In this document: in pieces, positions 23,145 to 36,070 of the stretch
Position numbering within the stretch: position 1 is the stretch's first letter
Layout of the letters: every line of letters begins with the position of its first letter
From: Multifurca ochricompacta
Taxonomy: Eukaryota > Basidiomycota > Agaricomycetes > Russulales > Russulaceae
Assembly (NCBI GenBank): GCA_022496185.1
Contig: WTXG01000029.1
Span: 248,001-312,000, forward strand
DNA length: 64,000 nt
Direction of reading: 5' to 3'
Position numbers and translations under genes: made by a program
The notes under the pieces: generated by a model
What the model was told of the DNA's origin: nothing
Database searches by the model: none
What the model saw: the letters and a program-made list of their open reading frames with translations, nothing else

Positions 23145-25322
23145 TCAGAACTTCCATCCACCTGCAAGGTCCATGACGTCCTCAGGATCGTATTTCTTTC
23201 TGATCTCGCGTAGCCGCTTCAGATTTCCACCGTATATCCTCTCCAACGGCGTCCCGAACAGCGCATAGTTGCCGTAACTCGATGCGTTTTCCAGATCCTG
23301 GCCATCTTTTATCCCCACGGCGACCAACGTCGCACTCGAGGTGCGCAAGGCGTCGACCATGTGTTTGTCGACCGATTCATCCGTCCACCCATAGTAGATG
23401 CCCGATGGAAGCACGGCGGGAAAGCGATTCGGTGGATATGCAGATGGTTCGCCGTGCGTGAGGTAGTCTGGCTCGAACGGGTCGAGGCTATAAGTGATCA
23501 ATACGTCCTTGTCATACTTGCTAAGCCTCTCGCCCCAGAACTGCGTCATAGATTTTATATACCGTCAGGAGTGCTCTCGACATGCAGAAAAAATATCTTA
23601 ATGCTCGCCTTGGTCTCGTTGGCAAATGCCTTCACAATAGGTTCCGTGTAGCGTAGCATGGGAACGCCGTCGAAATAAATCCTTCCGAGAGCAGGATAAA
23701 CGAAAGATTGTTTCTTACGTTCCACGCCGTACTTACCGATTGTGTCCAGGGGTATCAATACTTGAAATGAAGTCGATGAAGGAACCGCTGATAATGGATT
23801 TGGATGTACTTGGCAGATCTAACAACTCATCGTAGAGGCCGTGGGGAGGCTCTGGTCCATCATGAAAGAGCAACAACCCGAAACTCATCTGTGGGGTCAT
23901 TGTCAAACGCGAAACACTGGGAATTTATCATAACTCACTGTGCCATTGCTGTAGGCAAATGCTCCGAGTTGGGCTCCCTTGTGGTCGTGCTCCCGTTCAA
24001 GGAACTTAACGAATGCTTCTTGAGCCTTCTCTATCAGGTCTCCCGCGAAGTTGAGTGAGGCACCCTATCGTATTCACTATCAAAACGAGAACTTTCAATG
24101 GAAGTATAACACACCCAAACATCGGTTTGTTTATGAGACTTCAACGTAATCTTTGTGACAATTCCCTGGTTGATGTGATATGGTAATTGTGTGATGAAGA
24201 GCCATATTACGACACTCACATAATTGTTGAATCCTCCCTAAAAGAATCGGAGATCAGCGAGATTGCTCATTCCACGTTTGCAACTATCACATGGACGTAC
24301 TTTGAGTGCAAACCAGAGGTCCTTGTTTTTCTCCGTCACGACCATGACCTTTCCGTTCGGTAACACGAGCTCAAATTCTGTCACGGTGTCCACAGCAAGT
24401 CCATATTGGTTCGTCTTCCAAGAATATCCTACCCCCACACGAGAATACGAAGTTCTGAACTCACTCCAATAGATGGGAGAGTAAAGTGCAAAAAAGACTT
24501 ACCCCCGCCCAGCGTGAAGCCCGCAACGCCAACACCATTCAGCCGACTTCCGATGACATTGATACCTCTGGGCACCAGATGAGCATACACATCCGTCCAG
24601 GTGAGCCCAGTCCCAATCTCAACCGTATCCGAGTCTTCGTGAACGATGATGTCCCTAAACCGGGCCATCGATATGTGTACCCCCAAGTGGACGAAAAGCC
24701 AGGATTGGTGGTGTGACCACCGCCCTTGACTGCAAACGGCGTGCGAGTCAGTGCGAGCTCCTGAAGCTGTGGTGGTGGTGGCGATGGTGACGGTGGTAAT
24801 TTCGGTGTGGGACAACGCGAAAGCCATAAAATAAATAAAAATGTAGCCGACGAAAATGGTTTTTTTTTTAGAAAAAAAGAAAAAAAAAAAATGCATCAAG
24901 TGCGCGTGAAGGAACAGATACCGGCTTACGATTAGGCCAACATCCCGCGGAGTTCCTGGTTCAATTGAACAGGCAGATACTTGAGAGCTCGAGTTGGCCC
25001 AATGACCAATATGAGCGTTGAACTCTTGAGAACCTGTGAGCGCGCGAGATTCCCCCGGGATTAAACGAACCAAAGCGGTTTAAATAGGCAACCCGATGCA
25101 TAGGGATAGGAACTCACCCGGGTAAAAAAGTTGGGAAGAAGGGGAGATCGACCTCACTATATTCTCGCAGGTAGTTATATATCCGTCTGCAAAGGGGTGC
25201 TGCGCGTTTCTAACAGTGGCGAGGTCTTCATCTTCGAGTCCCTGGTCAAAGTCAAATACGGACCGGTCATGCAGAACCCTTGCAATAATGAGAACACATC
25301 CCATAAAAGCTGCTTTCAACAT
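23145..25322 (-). CDS. FAD-linked oxidase, berberine-bridge type
   Basis: Secreted-type flavoprotein oxidase of the vanillyl-alcohol-oxidase fold; the substrate is unknown. Ten exons on the minus strand: 25322-25118, 25033-24930, 24766-24503, 24428-24301, 24237-24220, 24165-24115, 24064-23939, 23888-23737, 23681-23609, 23540-23145; about 505 residues, the normal family length. The start MLKAAFMGCVLIIARV gives a hydrophobic leader. Motifs: SACSIEPGTPRDV, FAVKGGGHTTNPGFSS (the His expected to bind FAD), GLTWTDVY, GVGVAGFTLGGG then YSWKTNQYGL, and the C-terminal BBE region YALFGTPLERIYGGN...YDPEDVMDLAGGW. Exon three is 264 nt but phase requires 265; the frame slips in the C5 run at 24680-24684. 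The ninth intron begins GCGAGC, an apparent GC-AG intron. It lies between CHAT units B1 and A2 with no evident functional link. Confidence 0.88.
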
Positions 25323-26092
25323 GACGATGGTGGTGAGAGATGGAGAGGACGTATGAGGCGAATACGGCGGGCGAAGTCTCATATATTTCATGTTCACTTG
25401 ACATGTTCATGTCTTGATAAAGGACCTGCTAGCGAAAAGGCACGGACGGCTCTACATGAGAGGTGCAGATAGTATTCACAGAGTGACTAGCTATGTTCGG
25501 GTTACAACTCGGTTGGCCTCATGTCTGTTGTCACGTGGTATAAACTAGTTTTTTCTTTTGAAATCGATTATTCGCGCTTCAGGGCTGTGCCCAAATCGAG
25601 CGGCTACTACCGGTGCATAGTGACTATTGTAGGACCAAGAGGGAGCTAGTAGGGTTACTACTAATGATAAACCCCTGCAAGGGGAAAAAGAAAGGAGATG
25701 CTAAGGAGGGTAGAGGAAGTATGAAAGTAATGGGGCAAAGGGATGAAATTATACCAGGTCTGTTACAATCTGTTCATTTCCAGTCCCTTGACCCTCAAAC
25801 ACCTCAAAAACCACTCAATGCCATTCCTCAAGATACTTTAAGAAGGTTCTAGTTAGGTACAGTGTCATGGAAAGTGGTAATGAGAGTAAGAGAGAGCAAC
25901 TCAAGAATACAATAAGGAAGGGCATACCAGAAGAGAACTGAAATCGTCCACATGTCACATGACAATAATTTGTAATACTATCTGGTTGATATTTGTTCTG
26001 CTTTCCGTTTTTGAAATGTCTGAGCAGGGTGAGCTAACCGAATAGTGGGGCAAATCAGGACCGCACATTCGCGTACCCCCATCATCGACTTT
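25323..26092. other. Non-coding, repeat-derived stretch
   Basis: Around 25556-25625 the sequence (ATCGATTATTCGCGC...GTGCCCAA) resembles 60700-60760 inside the 2260-bp element. No coding region recognised. Confidence 0.4.
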
Positions 26093-29000
26093 CTTTCCAA
26101 GTAAATCATGTTGCATCGCACAGGGGTTTACCTGCATCCTGGCTGTGCGTGGGATTCTGGACAGGCCATCGATAAAGGGCTGTGTTAATATGTACTCCCA
26201 ATGTCTTGCTGTGCTGCTGCTTCGATGCGCGTGTTTGAGGCGTGGCCTGACCTTCTTTCTGTCATGCCCAGAGTATTGCACCTCTTTGAACAACATCGCT
26301 CTGTCCTGACACTCCCTTTTTTCCAATAGCATAACTCGTCAGAGTTTACTGAATACTTTCGCATTGAAGTATGGCTCCACAGGGTAAGCACGATCTTTTC
26401 AGAACCATGCCCTTCCATTGCCGCAGTCGCGTCTTATTTTACTTTTTTGTAGTTTCCATTGCTGAGGTTGACCATAGCATTACTTTCCTTCAACATTCTC
26501 TCCCCTCGTTTCCTCGTTTCCATCCCATGCGCCGTACTTGTCTCCAAACCTTGGCTATGGCGCGATTCGTGCGTCACCACCTGTCAGATCAGAAGGAAGA
26601 CCTCGACAAGTCCATTACCCATTTCACTGAAGCTATTTTCCTCTCATATCGTTCTTTCGACATGCCTTCCCTCAATCTTGTTCAAGTTTTCTTCAGACTC
26701 GCGTCCGCCCTTCTTCGTCGCGCCAAGCAGTTCGAGCAGCTCGAAGATGCGACGTACTCCACTAATTACCTTCGTCATCTACGAACGCTGCCTCTTGAAT
26801 CTTTTGACATACTGCGTGATGAAGTTACAACCTCACTTGTCCGCGCGTTGGCCATTCAGGTGGAGTTTCGGGTTGGCGATGGAATTCGCGATATCCAGGA
26901 GATGGTGGTTCTCTGCCGAGAACTGCTAACTTCAGACAGTTCAGCAGGCTATCCTACCAACGCTATCATATTTTTGGCTGGAGCCGTCCTGGACACATTT
27001 TGTTCAGGGGATCAAGTGCAACCTTTAGACGAAGTCATCGAGTGCCTGCAGGAGGCTCTCAAGAAGTGCCCACCGGGTTTGCACCAAGTTTCCCTCGCCT
27101 TGGGCGGCGCTCTCACCATTCGCTTCGTTTTGTTTCATTCGAACGATGATTATGAGGAGGCAACGACTATCCTGGACGAAGTCATCGATTCTTACTCCAA
27201 GGGAGACGACCGAGGTCCATACTACACCTATTCGATGGCGCTTGCCACCCTTCTTGCGCACGCGCGATCAGTCATGTACGAGAACCCAGAATATTCAGAG
27301 GAAGCAATTTCCCGTTGTCGTGTTTTTCTCAATTCTTCGTCCCTGCAAACGAACTCCGACCTGCTTTCAGCCAAGCCCTAGCAATTCACGCACAGGAGCG
27401 CTTCCGACACTTTGGTGATGCCGAGGCACTCCAAGAAGCGCAGTCCTGTATCTCGGAAGTCGTTGGCATTTCGTCTTCCCAACGCTTAGGCGTATCTAAA
27501 GAAGGGATTGCCGAATCGAAGGCAGTCCGAGCAACTTACTCGATGGCGACTGTGGAGGAGAAAATCCAACATCTTCAAGAACGTCTTAACACAGCACTAC
27601 CTGGGAGTATTCAGTACAAAAAGTGCCTTGACGAACTTGTGGATTGGTACGACACCAAAGTTCTCGTACTGACAACATAATGGACATCGAAGAGGCCATG
27701 AAGTATCACCGGATGCTACTTGCTTCAACTCATTCAAGTGATCCGTTCAGATTCCTTCCTCTTGGGTCATTGGGCAGTGTTCTCACCCTTGCGTTCAAGC
27801 ATACCAATAAGATTGACTACCTCGAAGAGTCAATCGCTATAAGCTATGAGATTCTTGAAGTACAAAGTGCCCAGGCGATACATTTTTCCGAAATACGACG
27901 CCTTGTTTCCTCGCTATCGACCCGCTTGCGGTTGCTCGGCCGCAGACAGGACTTGGATGAAATTATGCGACTAATGCCCATGGCTGTCAACAGCAAATAC
28001 GCGAGAGCACCCGACAGGTTCCAGTTCTCATGCCTCTGGGCATCCATCGCACGAGTTTCCAGACATTCTTCCATCCCGGCCGCATACGAGAGCGCCATGA
28101 CACTGATGCAAAGCGCTTTGTTCTTCGCGCCAACTCTGGAAATCCAGCATACCCGCCTTGTTGGGATGCACGAGATTTGTGAAAAGATGCCTCTGGACTA
28201 CGCGTCGTATCAGGTCGACGCAGGAAAATTCGAACGAGCTATCGAGACTCTGGAACGAGGGAGGGCCCTATTATGGTCGGAAATGCGTGGCCTCCGTATA
28301 TCACTCGATCAGCTCCTTGGGGCTCACTCCCCTCTTGCAGAGAAATTTGCAGCAATCAATCATGAACTTGAGGCGCTGACCATGTCTGGCTCGTCTAGCG
28401 GGAGCAAAGAAATGGTTTATAGTGGGGCAGAGAGTCGCGAGGGAACGGATGCGTTTGGACGTCTTGTGACGAAACAACGAAAGCTGTTGGAGGAGCGCGA
28501 TGTCCTTATTTCACAGATCCAGGAATTACCGGGCTTTGAAGGCTTCTTGAAGACCTCATCATTCGACACTCTCCGCACTGCCGCTTCACGCGGACCGGTC
28601 ATTATCATCAACCATTGCAAGTGGCGTTCAGACATTCTTATACTCCTTCGTAACTCCCCTCCTTCCCTGATTCCTATGCGAAAGGATTTTAAGGACCATG
28701 CAATTGAGCTGAGGGGTCGGCTATTAGGGGCACGAAAGAAGTACCCCCTCGAATCAAAGCAGTATCAGCGCGCTCTACGTTCTGTACTCGAAGGCCTTTA
28801 TTACCTTGTTGGTTTGCCCGTCATCCGCAGGCTCCGTGAGTTGAGAATCCCAGAACAATCGCGAGTTTGGTGGTGCCCGACGTCGGTTTTCTGCTCTCTT
28901 CCTCTCCATGCAATGGGACCGATTCCGTCGAATGATGGGATTAAGCGGTATTTCTCTGACCTGTACATTCCTTCATATACCCCGACGCTCTCCGCGCTCA

Positions 29001-30296
29001 TCGAATCTCAAAAACCGGGTTCTGAAACGATGGGCCAGCCGTCTTTACTTCTTGTGGCACAACCGAATGCATCCCTGCCGGGGTGTGGGGAGAGATTGAG
29101 GTATTAAAGAAACTCGATGCGAAGGTGACAAGTCTTATCTCGAGAAGGGCGACACCCGCTGCTGTAGTCAGTGGTCTCCGGGATCACCAACTTGCCCATT
29201 TCGCGTGCCATGGAACGTTGGAGACCGGTAAACCATTCGACGCTTCGTTCGAGCTTTACGGAGATGAACACCTTACGTTACTTGAGATCGTGCGCTCTCG
29301 ACTCCCCACTGCTGAATTTGCGTTTCTTTCGGCATGTCACACTGCAGAACTGACAGATGAAAGTATTGCCGACGAGTCGCTTCATCTTACTGCCGCAATG
29401 CAGTATTGTGGGTTCCGAAGCGTTGTTGGGACGATGTGGTCGATGGCAGATACAGACGGTCGAGACCTGGCTGAATATTTTTATGGGTCGATGTTCTCGC
29501 ATCGTGAGCTAGGGGTCCCCTATTACGAGAGATCGGCAGGGGCACTTCGGGACGCTGTACAAAGGCTGAGGGGAAAAAAGGGTATCACGCTAGAACGCTG
29601 GGTTAACTTCGTGCACTATGGGGCGTAATCGAAGGTTATCTGTGAGTTGGTGAATTCCTTTTAGGCACAAGACGCTTAACGTTGTTTAGAGCGAGATGTT
29701 ATGAGGTTCAACGTGGCACGAGACATGTCCAGTTGTTTATTGAACTTTCTTTCCAGTGGAATTGCCATTAATGCAGTTATGATTGAACATCTGCCATTGC
29801 TAATGAAAGGGAGATGAAAAGTCAACCAGAATTGGTTGATATCACACGACGCCCCCCATCCTTCGACACTACCCTGAGTGGTATCACGATTGACAATACA
29901 AGGGTAACTGTGGAGACGAGGGTTACTGGTTGAACGAGCGAGACGAGCGAGAATGCAAGACGGGCCAGAACGGGCGGAGACTTAAGGAGAATGTCGCCCC
30001 AGGTGTGGGCGATAAAGCATGGCCTCTTCTCACCCTCCCTTCCCAGTTGTCAATTTACTAGCGGGGTCGCTACACACGTTTTCCAATTTCCAGGGCCATT
30101 GGATCATCAGAACGCCTTGAACCTTGTACACAAATATGTTCTATTTTCGAGTATTGTACACATAAACCAAACCGTGATAGTTGCAGTACGGACTATCTTT
30201 TGGCCCTTATCTTGGCCCTTACCTTGACTTGACACGCATCATTGTGCATCACTACCCCTTTTGTCAATATGTACTGCTGCCTGCTACCTCTCCCGC
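26093..30296 (+). repeat. Segmental copy of the A1 block (A2 unit)
   Basis: The whole stretch from the A 5' flank through the A 3' flank parallels 11810-16016 at an offset of about 14.28 kb, with scattered substitutions and few indels. The match continues, at lower identity, through the LTR and the B gene. This is direct evidence for block duplication of an A-B pair. Confidence 0.85.
26371..29628 (+). pseudogene. TPR-CHAT protein, A2 (three frameshifts)
   Basis: Near copy of A1. Exon 26371-26383, intron 26384-26452, then a long exon. Compared with A1 there are three one-base losses: about 27344-27350 (CTTCAAAGCG against CTGCAAACG), about 27661 (AGTTTCTCG against AGTTCTCG) and about 29080-29086 (GGGGGTCTGGGG against GGGGTGTGGGG). 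Between them the frame is fully open, and the CHAT dyad HFACHGT / FLSACHTAE is intact at the 3' end. If the losses are real the gene is a very young pseudogene; each lies beside a short repeat or homopolymer, so base-calling error is a fair alternative. Confidence 0.82.
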
Positions 30297-30740
30297 TGTA
30301 AGGATGGCTCAGGCATTTAGCATGAAACCTTTGCCTCCTCTCTTTCATTATGGGCCCCTTCGGGCGGCCTGCCCATCCATTACCTTTCTGTTATCACTTC
30401 TTCGTCTTTATTGCCTCTTCATCTCACTTGTCTTTTTTTTATCCAAATTCACTCTCTGCGGCTTGCTTCTTACTATACCACTCTGGACTCTCAACAAAAA
30501 TATAAAGGTATCTACAATGCTTGTAGTAGAGCCAGTGAACCAGCAATCTAGTTTTTTCTCTTTATCTTTGTGTGCTAAATAACTTCACAACAACGACAAG
30601 CGTAAGGTCAAATGGAACCAGCAAGCAGCGTATTCGTAAGCGCAAGCACAGCACACCCTGCCTCTCTCGTTTTGGGACACACTTTGCCTCGCACTCACCG
30701 CGAATTGGATACACTGTATGAAGCGCTAGCAGTTCTGTGA
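30297..30740 (+). repeat. Solo LTR, gypsy-2 family, upstream of B2
   Basis: Starts TGTAAGGATGGCTCAGGC and ends near TCTGTGAGTACA. Same position relative to the gene as at B1 and B3. ATATAAAGG lies at about 30500-30508. Confidence 0.6.
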
Positions 30741-30959
30741 GTACACCGACGATCGCAGCAAGCTCAAAGTCAAGCCAATGGTACTGGGTTGACGGGCCGG
30801 GGAACAGCCACCCTACATTGCCTCGTTGCCTCGTTTTGTCCTCATGCTAGGCGTGGTCTTCGCCGTTCTCCGGCACCCGCAACCATTTTCGCCATTTAAT
30901 CTCTCAATTCATCGCCAGAGGACCCGCGGTTATCGTGACTCTTGTGCATTGAATAAACC

Positions 30960-33900
30960 ATGGTCCAAGAACGTAAGTGCACAACTCAGTCACCTCTTTC
31001 CCGACCATATGCTCTTCTATCATCAGTAATTGATTTTTTCTTATTCGCAGTCTCTATAATGGAACTCGACCAAATGATCACTTCTTATCAGTGTGCTCTT
31101 TCATGGACCCCTCGATCTCATCCCACTTACACTGCCTGCATCCACCTTCTGGCTAAATCACAATTCATACGCTATGAGCTATCAGAACAGAGGGAAGATC
31201 TCGACAAATCTATTGTTCATTACACCGAAGCAATCTTTCTTCCACCTTCCTCGAGATTATACCTAAATGTGGTTCAAGTCTTCTTCCAACTCGTACTTTC
31301 CCTTCTTCATCGGTCCGAGAAGTTCAAGCAACCTGAAGATGCCAAGTGTGCTGTTGAATACCTTCGTTATCTCCGAGAGCTACCCCTCAAAACCTTTGAG
31401 GTCCCGCACGAATTCGCCACACATCACTTGTTCGGGCGTTGGGTATTCAAGTTGAGCTGGAAGCGGGGGACGGGGGATATTGAGGAGATGTTGATCCTCT
31501 GCCAAGAACTTCTCACTTGCACAGCTCAGCAGACTATCCAACCAGGCCATTCGCCTTGTTCACCGATTTCATGCAAATATTGTCAAGAGAAGAAAGTACA
31601 GCCGTTAGATGGAATCATTCAATGCTTTCGGGACGCGCTGAAGATCTTCCCGCCAGGCTCTCATGTAGTTCTTCTCGGACTGGCTGCTTCCCTCTCAATT
31701 CGATTCTGGAAAAATTATTCGATGACGATTACGATGAGGCAATGACCCTTCTAGAAAGTATCATTGCCTCAAGTTCTCTTGGGGATGACCCCAGTCAATT
31801 CAGATTAGGCTTCGGATTTGCCGCGAGTCTTGCGCGCATGAGGGCTAGATCTATCCAAACCCAGAATATTTAGAGGAGGCGATTTCCCGTTGTCGTACCT
31901 TACTCGGCTCTTCTTCCCTTGACAACGACCTTCGTCATGAGTTACCCATAACATGGCATCCTCACTGAGATGCGCTTCATGAACTTCGGTCTCACAGAAG
32001 CTCTTCAAGAAGCACGTTCATATACTTCCGAAATGGTCAGCCTTGCCTCATCGTCCTCAGCTCACGGCACATCTCAAGAAAAATTGACATGTGGATGCTG
32101 TCCGGGCGGCGTATCCGATGGCGGTGGTAGAGGAGAAAATTCAAAATCTTCGAAAACTGATCTCCAAGACTCCGCCAAGGTCCTCCGAGCGCAACGCGTA
32201 CCTCCAACGTCTTGGGATTGGTATAGAACCAAGTTTTCTCGTACCAACGATATCACGGACCTTGAAGAGGGATCAAGTGCCGCCGGGTACTACTTGCGTC
32301 AGCTGACACGAGTCATCCATTTGGATTCCAACAGGCACTCTTTTTGGGCTTAGACCTCTACATGGCATTTAAGTGTTCGAATAAAATGGAGTACCTTGAC
32401 GAGTCTATCACCGTGCTATCGTGGTGTTCTCAAATGCAAAGCGCGCAGCCATTCCGCTTCAATGTGATTCAACAACTTGTCGGTCTTTATTCAAACGCCT
32501 TGAATTGCTTGGTCAGCAACAGGATTTGGATGAAATCATTGAAGCTATTTCCTTTGGGTGTCAATGACAAATTCGCGAAGGTATCTGACCGATTTGCTTT
32601 GTCATGTCCTGGGCATTCCATTCTCGAGCGGACCAGACACCCATCTGTCTCTGTTGCATATGAGAAGGCCATGTCATTAATGCAGAGTTCATTGGTCTCC
32701 GCGCCGAACTTACAAATACAGCATGCTCGACTGGTCGCAATGCGAGGGCTCTGTGACAAGATGCCGCTGGACTACGCGTCTTACCAGATCGACATGGGTC
32801 AATTCACTCAGGCTATTGAGACTCTAGAACAAGGGAGGGCCTTACTATGGTCTGAAATGCGTGGTCTTCGCAATTCCATGGATCAACTTTCTGATTCAAT
32901 TCACCTTTAGCGACGAAACTTGCTGCAATTAATCAGGATCTCGAGTCACTCACCATGTCTGTCACGCCGAGTGGGACTATAGAGATCAGCGATGGTGGAT
33001 CACAGATTGGTGATGGGATGGACCCATTCGGTCATCTGGTGGTCAAGCAACAGGAAGCTTCTGGAGGAGCGGGATGTCTCGTGTCGCAGATCAAGATTAC
33101 CAGGGTTTGGAGACTTTCTCAAGACGCCGTCGTTCGAAACTATTCGTTTGCCGCTTCACATGGGCCAGTCATTATTATCAACCATAATGAGTGGCGTTCC
33201 GATATCCTCATACTCTTCAGACTCTCCCCCTTCCCTTATCCCTACAACTAATGATTTCTATCGTCTGCAAATGAATTAAGAGATCGCCTAGTGGTCGCAC
33301 GAAGGAGGGTCTCGATTCAGACAATACAAACGCGCTTTACGTTCTGTACTCGAGGGCCTTTACAAACTCGTCGGTGAACCAGTCATTGACAAGCTCCACA
33401 CTTTGGGTGTACCAGAACAATCACGAATCTGGTGGTGTCCGACCTCCGTTTTCTGCTCTCTTCCACTTCATGCGATGGGCCCAATCCCATCAAATGACGG
33501 CGTCAAGCGGTACTTTTCAGATCTATATATCCCTTCATACACACCGACACTCTCTGCACTGATCGAGTCTCGCAAACCCAGTCCAAAACGTCATACGAAC
33601 CTTCGTTACTCCTTGTGGCTAATCCAGATGAATCCTTACCAGGCGCTTTGGAGAGATGGCAGTCATACAGTCTCTCAATTCGCGGTGCCGGTGGCTACCC
33701 TCTGTGGGAAGAACGCAACACCGGCTATGTGGTGGAAGGACTGCGACATCACGGATTTGCACATTTCGTGTGTCATGGAACACTCGAGACAGGGAAACCA
33801 TTTGATGCATCATTCAAGCTGTTCGATGGCGAGCGACTTACACTGCTGGACATCGTACGGTCTCGACTTCCGCTGGTGAATTTGCATTCCTTGCTGCATG

Positions 33901-34195
33901 TCACACTGCGGAATTGACAGACGAAAGTATTGCGGACGAAGGACTTCACCTTACTGCGGCAGTTCAATACTGTGGATTTCGAAGTGTGGTGGGGACGATG
34001 TGGGAGATGGTGGATATAGATGGGCGTGAACTTGCAGAGAATTTCTACAAGTCGATGTTCTCTAGGAATGGAGAAGGGGTAGGTTATCACTTGAGGTCTG
34101 CGAGGGCGCTTCGTGACGCGACGCGGAAGATGAGGAGAAAGAAGGGGATGACTCTGGAGCGGTGGGTGAACTTTGTTCATTATGGTGCGTGATGG
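30960..34195 (+). pseudogene. TPR-CHAT protein, B2 (many frameshifts)
   Basis: Full-length relative of B1 and B3 starting ATGGTCCAAGAAC at 30960 with the same first intron (30973-31050). The frame is broken at least ten times, for example near 31420, 31515, 31720, 31930, 32075, 32265, 32400, 32620, 32895, 33050, 33280, 33650 and 33880, mostly by one- or two-base losses. Remnants of the dyad motifs HFVCHGT (about 33760) and HVTLRN/ACHTAE-type sequence (about 33895) are visible in different frames. The upstream TATA segment present at B1 and B3 is missing here. This copy is dead. Confidence 0.85.
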
Positions 34196-34570
34196 AGGAA
34201 AGCTTTCGCATAGATGGTTTTTTGTTGGATAGTATATCACTTCATGTGGAGGTATATGATTGGAAATAGTATTGATTTTTTTTGATTTTTTGTCATCACC
34301 CGTGAGATTTGTTTAGAAATATCTAGTTTATATTCTGCATCTGGAGTATCGCTTAAGGAAGGTTGTGCGTCTTTCTTCTCCGATCACCACCATCTCGCTC
34401 GCACTGCTTGGCTTTTAGAGTAACTAGATACACACTATAAACTGTCCACAATCATAGTTTTTTCCTCCCCTCAGAACAAATCACCCCCATCCAATATCAG
34501 AGGTGGATGGCTTCCCTGGCTGCCACCACAAATCATAGAGATGGGGCCTCAGACCCCACCTCCATCCCAC
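34196..34570. other. B-type 3' flank with empty LTR site
   Basis: Matches 19881-20162 and then 20756-20895, without the LTR that separates them after B1. It ends where repeat family 2 starts. Confidence 0.6.
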
Positions 34571-34980
34571 TGTACGATCGCGAGACCGTGTGAGTTCTTT
34601 GCAGAGAGAGGTTCCGCAAGAAAAGAGGAAGGAGAGGTAAGATGCTGAAATCGTCGAAGGTGCTGATGCGTCGAAATGCTTGATGTGCTGAATATGTCAA
34701 TATGTCGAATATGTCAAAGACTTTGCTGGCTTCGCTGCTGCTGGTTCCATTGGACTTGTGCTTGTCGTCGTCGAGATAGCTGCTTAGTACTCAAGATAAG
34801 ATAAAGAGAGAGAGAATGACCATTTGATTCCGCTCATGCTGGCTGATACAACTGTAGAGAGCTATAAATGCATAGCTCAGTCTTTGGGATAGAAAGGCTG
34901 AGGTTTCTAACTATGCTACTGAGTCTTTATGATAAAGCGAAGTATACAAATAACCATGAAATTTTGCGCGACCCGCGTGC
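34571..34980 (+). repeat. Repeat family 2 copy, LTR-like
   Basis: Starts TGTACGATCGCGAGACCGTG, parallel to the copy at 35773 (TGTATGATAGCGAGGCCGTG). A TATA-like GCTATAAATGC lies at about 34862-34872. It interrupts a segment otherwise like 20832-20895. The 3' end is uncertain. Confidence 0.45.
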
Positions 34981-35246
34981 TCTGAATATTGTGTTGATAC
35001 GGTGATGATCGGATCCGGGCCGCCATCTCCGGTATCAATCGGTTGCACGCTATGGCTGCACTTCCAACAGGCCATCCGTGGTCTTCAGAGGGGTTTGTCG
35101 CACTGGCTTGAAGGTAGAACGTGCATGCTGTAGGAATGGCAGGAGATCATGTGAATGGGAATGAAAGTGTTGAGCAAAACTCACAAAGGTCAATACAGGC
35201 CTTGAGGCCATAGCTGCTCTATTCTACTTTTTAAGAATGAGGAAGT

Positions 35247-35772
35247 TTGAACCCAGGTCCGCGAAGAGAAGACATGTTCGGTCACACACTCATGAAACAA
35301 AGGAACTTGTTGGAAGAGCGGGATGTCCTACTGTCTCAAATCCAAGGATTGCCGGGATTCGAACACTTCTTGAAGACACTCTCTGTCCATTGCTTTACGT
35401 GGACCGGTCATCATTATCAATCATTGCCAGTGGCGTTCCGATATTCTCATCCTTCTCCACAATGGACCTCCATCTCTTATTCCGACAGCTGATAACATCT
35501 ACAATCGTGCAAACGAATTGGGAGGTTGTCTGTTGGGTGCGCGAAAAAATACCTTCTCGAATCAAAGCAATACCAGCACATTCTAGGTTCTGTAATCGAG
35601 GACCCCTGTGAGCTAGCTTATCGACCAACCGGTTGTCAACAAGTTCCAGGAGTTCAACATCCCAGAATAATCCCGAGTTTGGTTTTACCCAACATCAGTA
35701 TTCTGCACTCATCCCTTTCATGCCATGGGCGAACCCGAGTGGTATTTCTTGGACGTGTATATTCCATCATAT
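35247..35772 (+). pseudogene. TPR-CHAT remnant, A3 (linker part only)
   Basis: Corresponds to about residues 680-860 of A1: LLEERDVLLSQIQGLPGF, then, after frame changes, an HCQWRSDILIL-type stretch, LLGARKK...LESKQYQ-type sequence and a PTSVFCT-like stretch. HC rather than HN before the WRSD motif, and the LESKQYQ motif, place it with A rather than B. The match stops at the first base of a family 2 repeat at 35773, so the CHAT catalytic half is gone; the N-terminal TPR part is missing too. Confidence 0.8.
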
Positions 35773-36070
35773 TGTATGATAGCGAGGCCGTGTGAGTTCG
35801 AAGTGGAGAGAGGTTCCGCGAGAGAGAAAAGGAGAGAGAAGGGTTTGATGTCAATGACAACACTGAGACAAACTCTTGAAGCTGGGTAGACCGTTCGCTA
35901 CCTTCGAAGGTTTTGCACGCAACGAGAGGAAGAGGTGAGACAAAGCTGGTATTTCATAGATAAGATACTCGTCTTAAAATACATGAGGTCAGTATGAAAC
36001 AAGCCAATTCCAGGTTTATTATGGAAAGGTGCAAGTGGTATAAAGAAGGAGCCACGTCATGGGTGTGAAG
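35773..36070 (+). repeat. Repeat family 2 copy, LTR-like, truncating A3
   Basis: Starts TGTATGATAGCGAGGCCGTG inside the A3 remnant; beyond about 36070 the A-type 3' flank resumes. The segment between A3 codon 860 and the flank is missing, so the insertion went with a deletion, or ectopic recombination followed. Confidence 0.5.
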
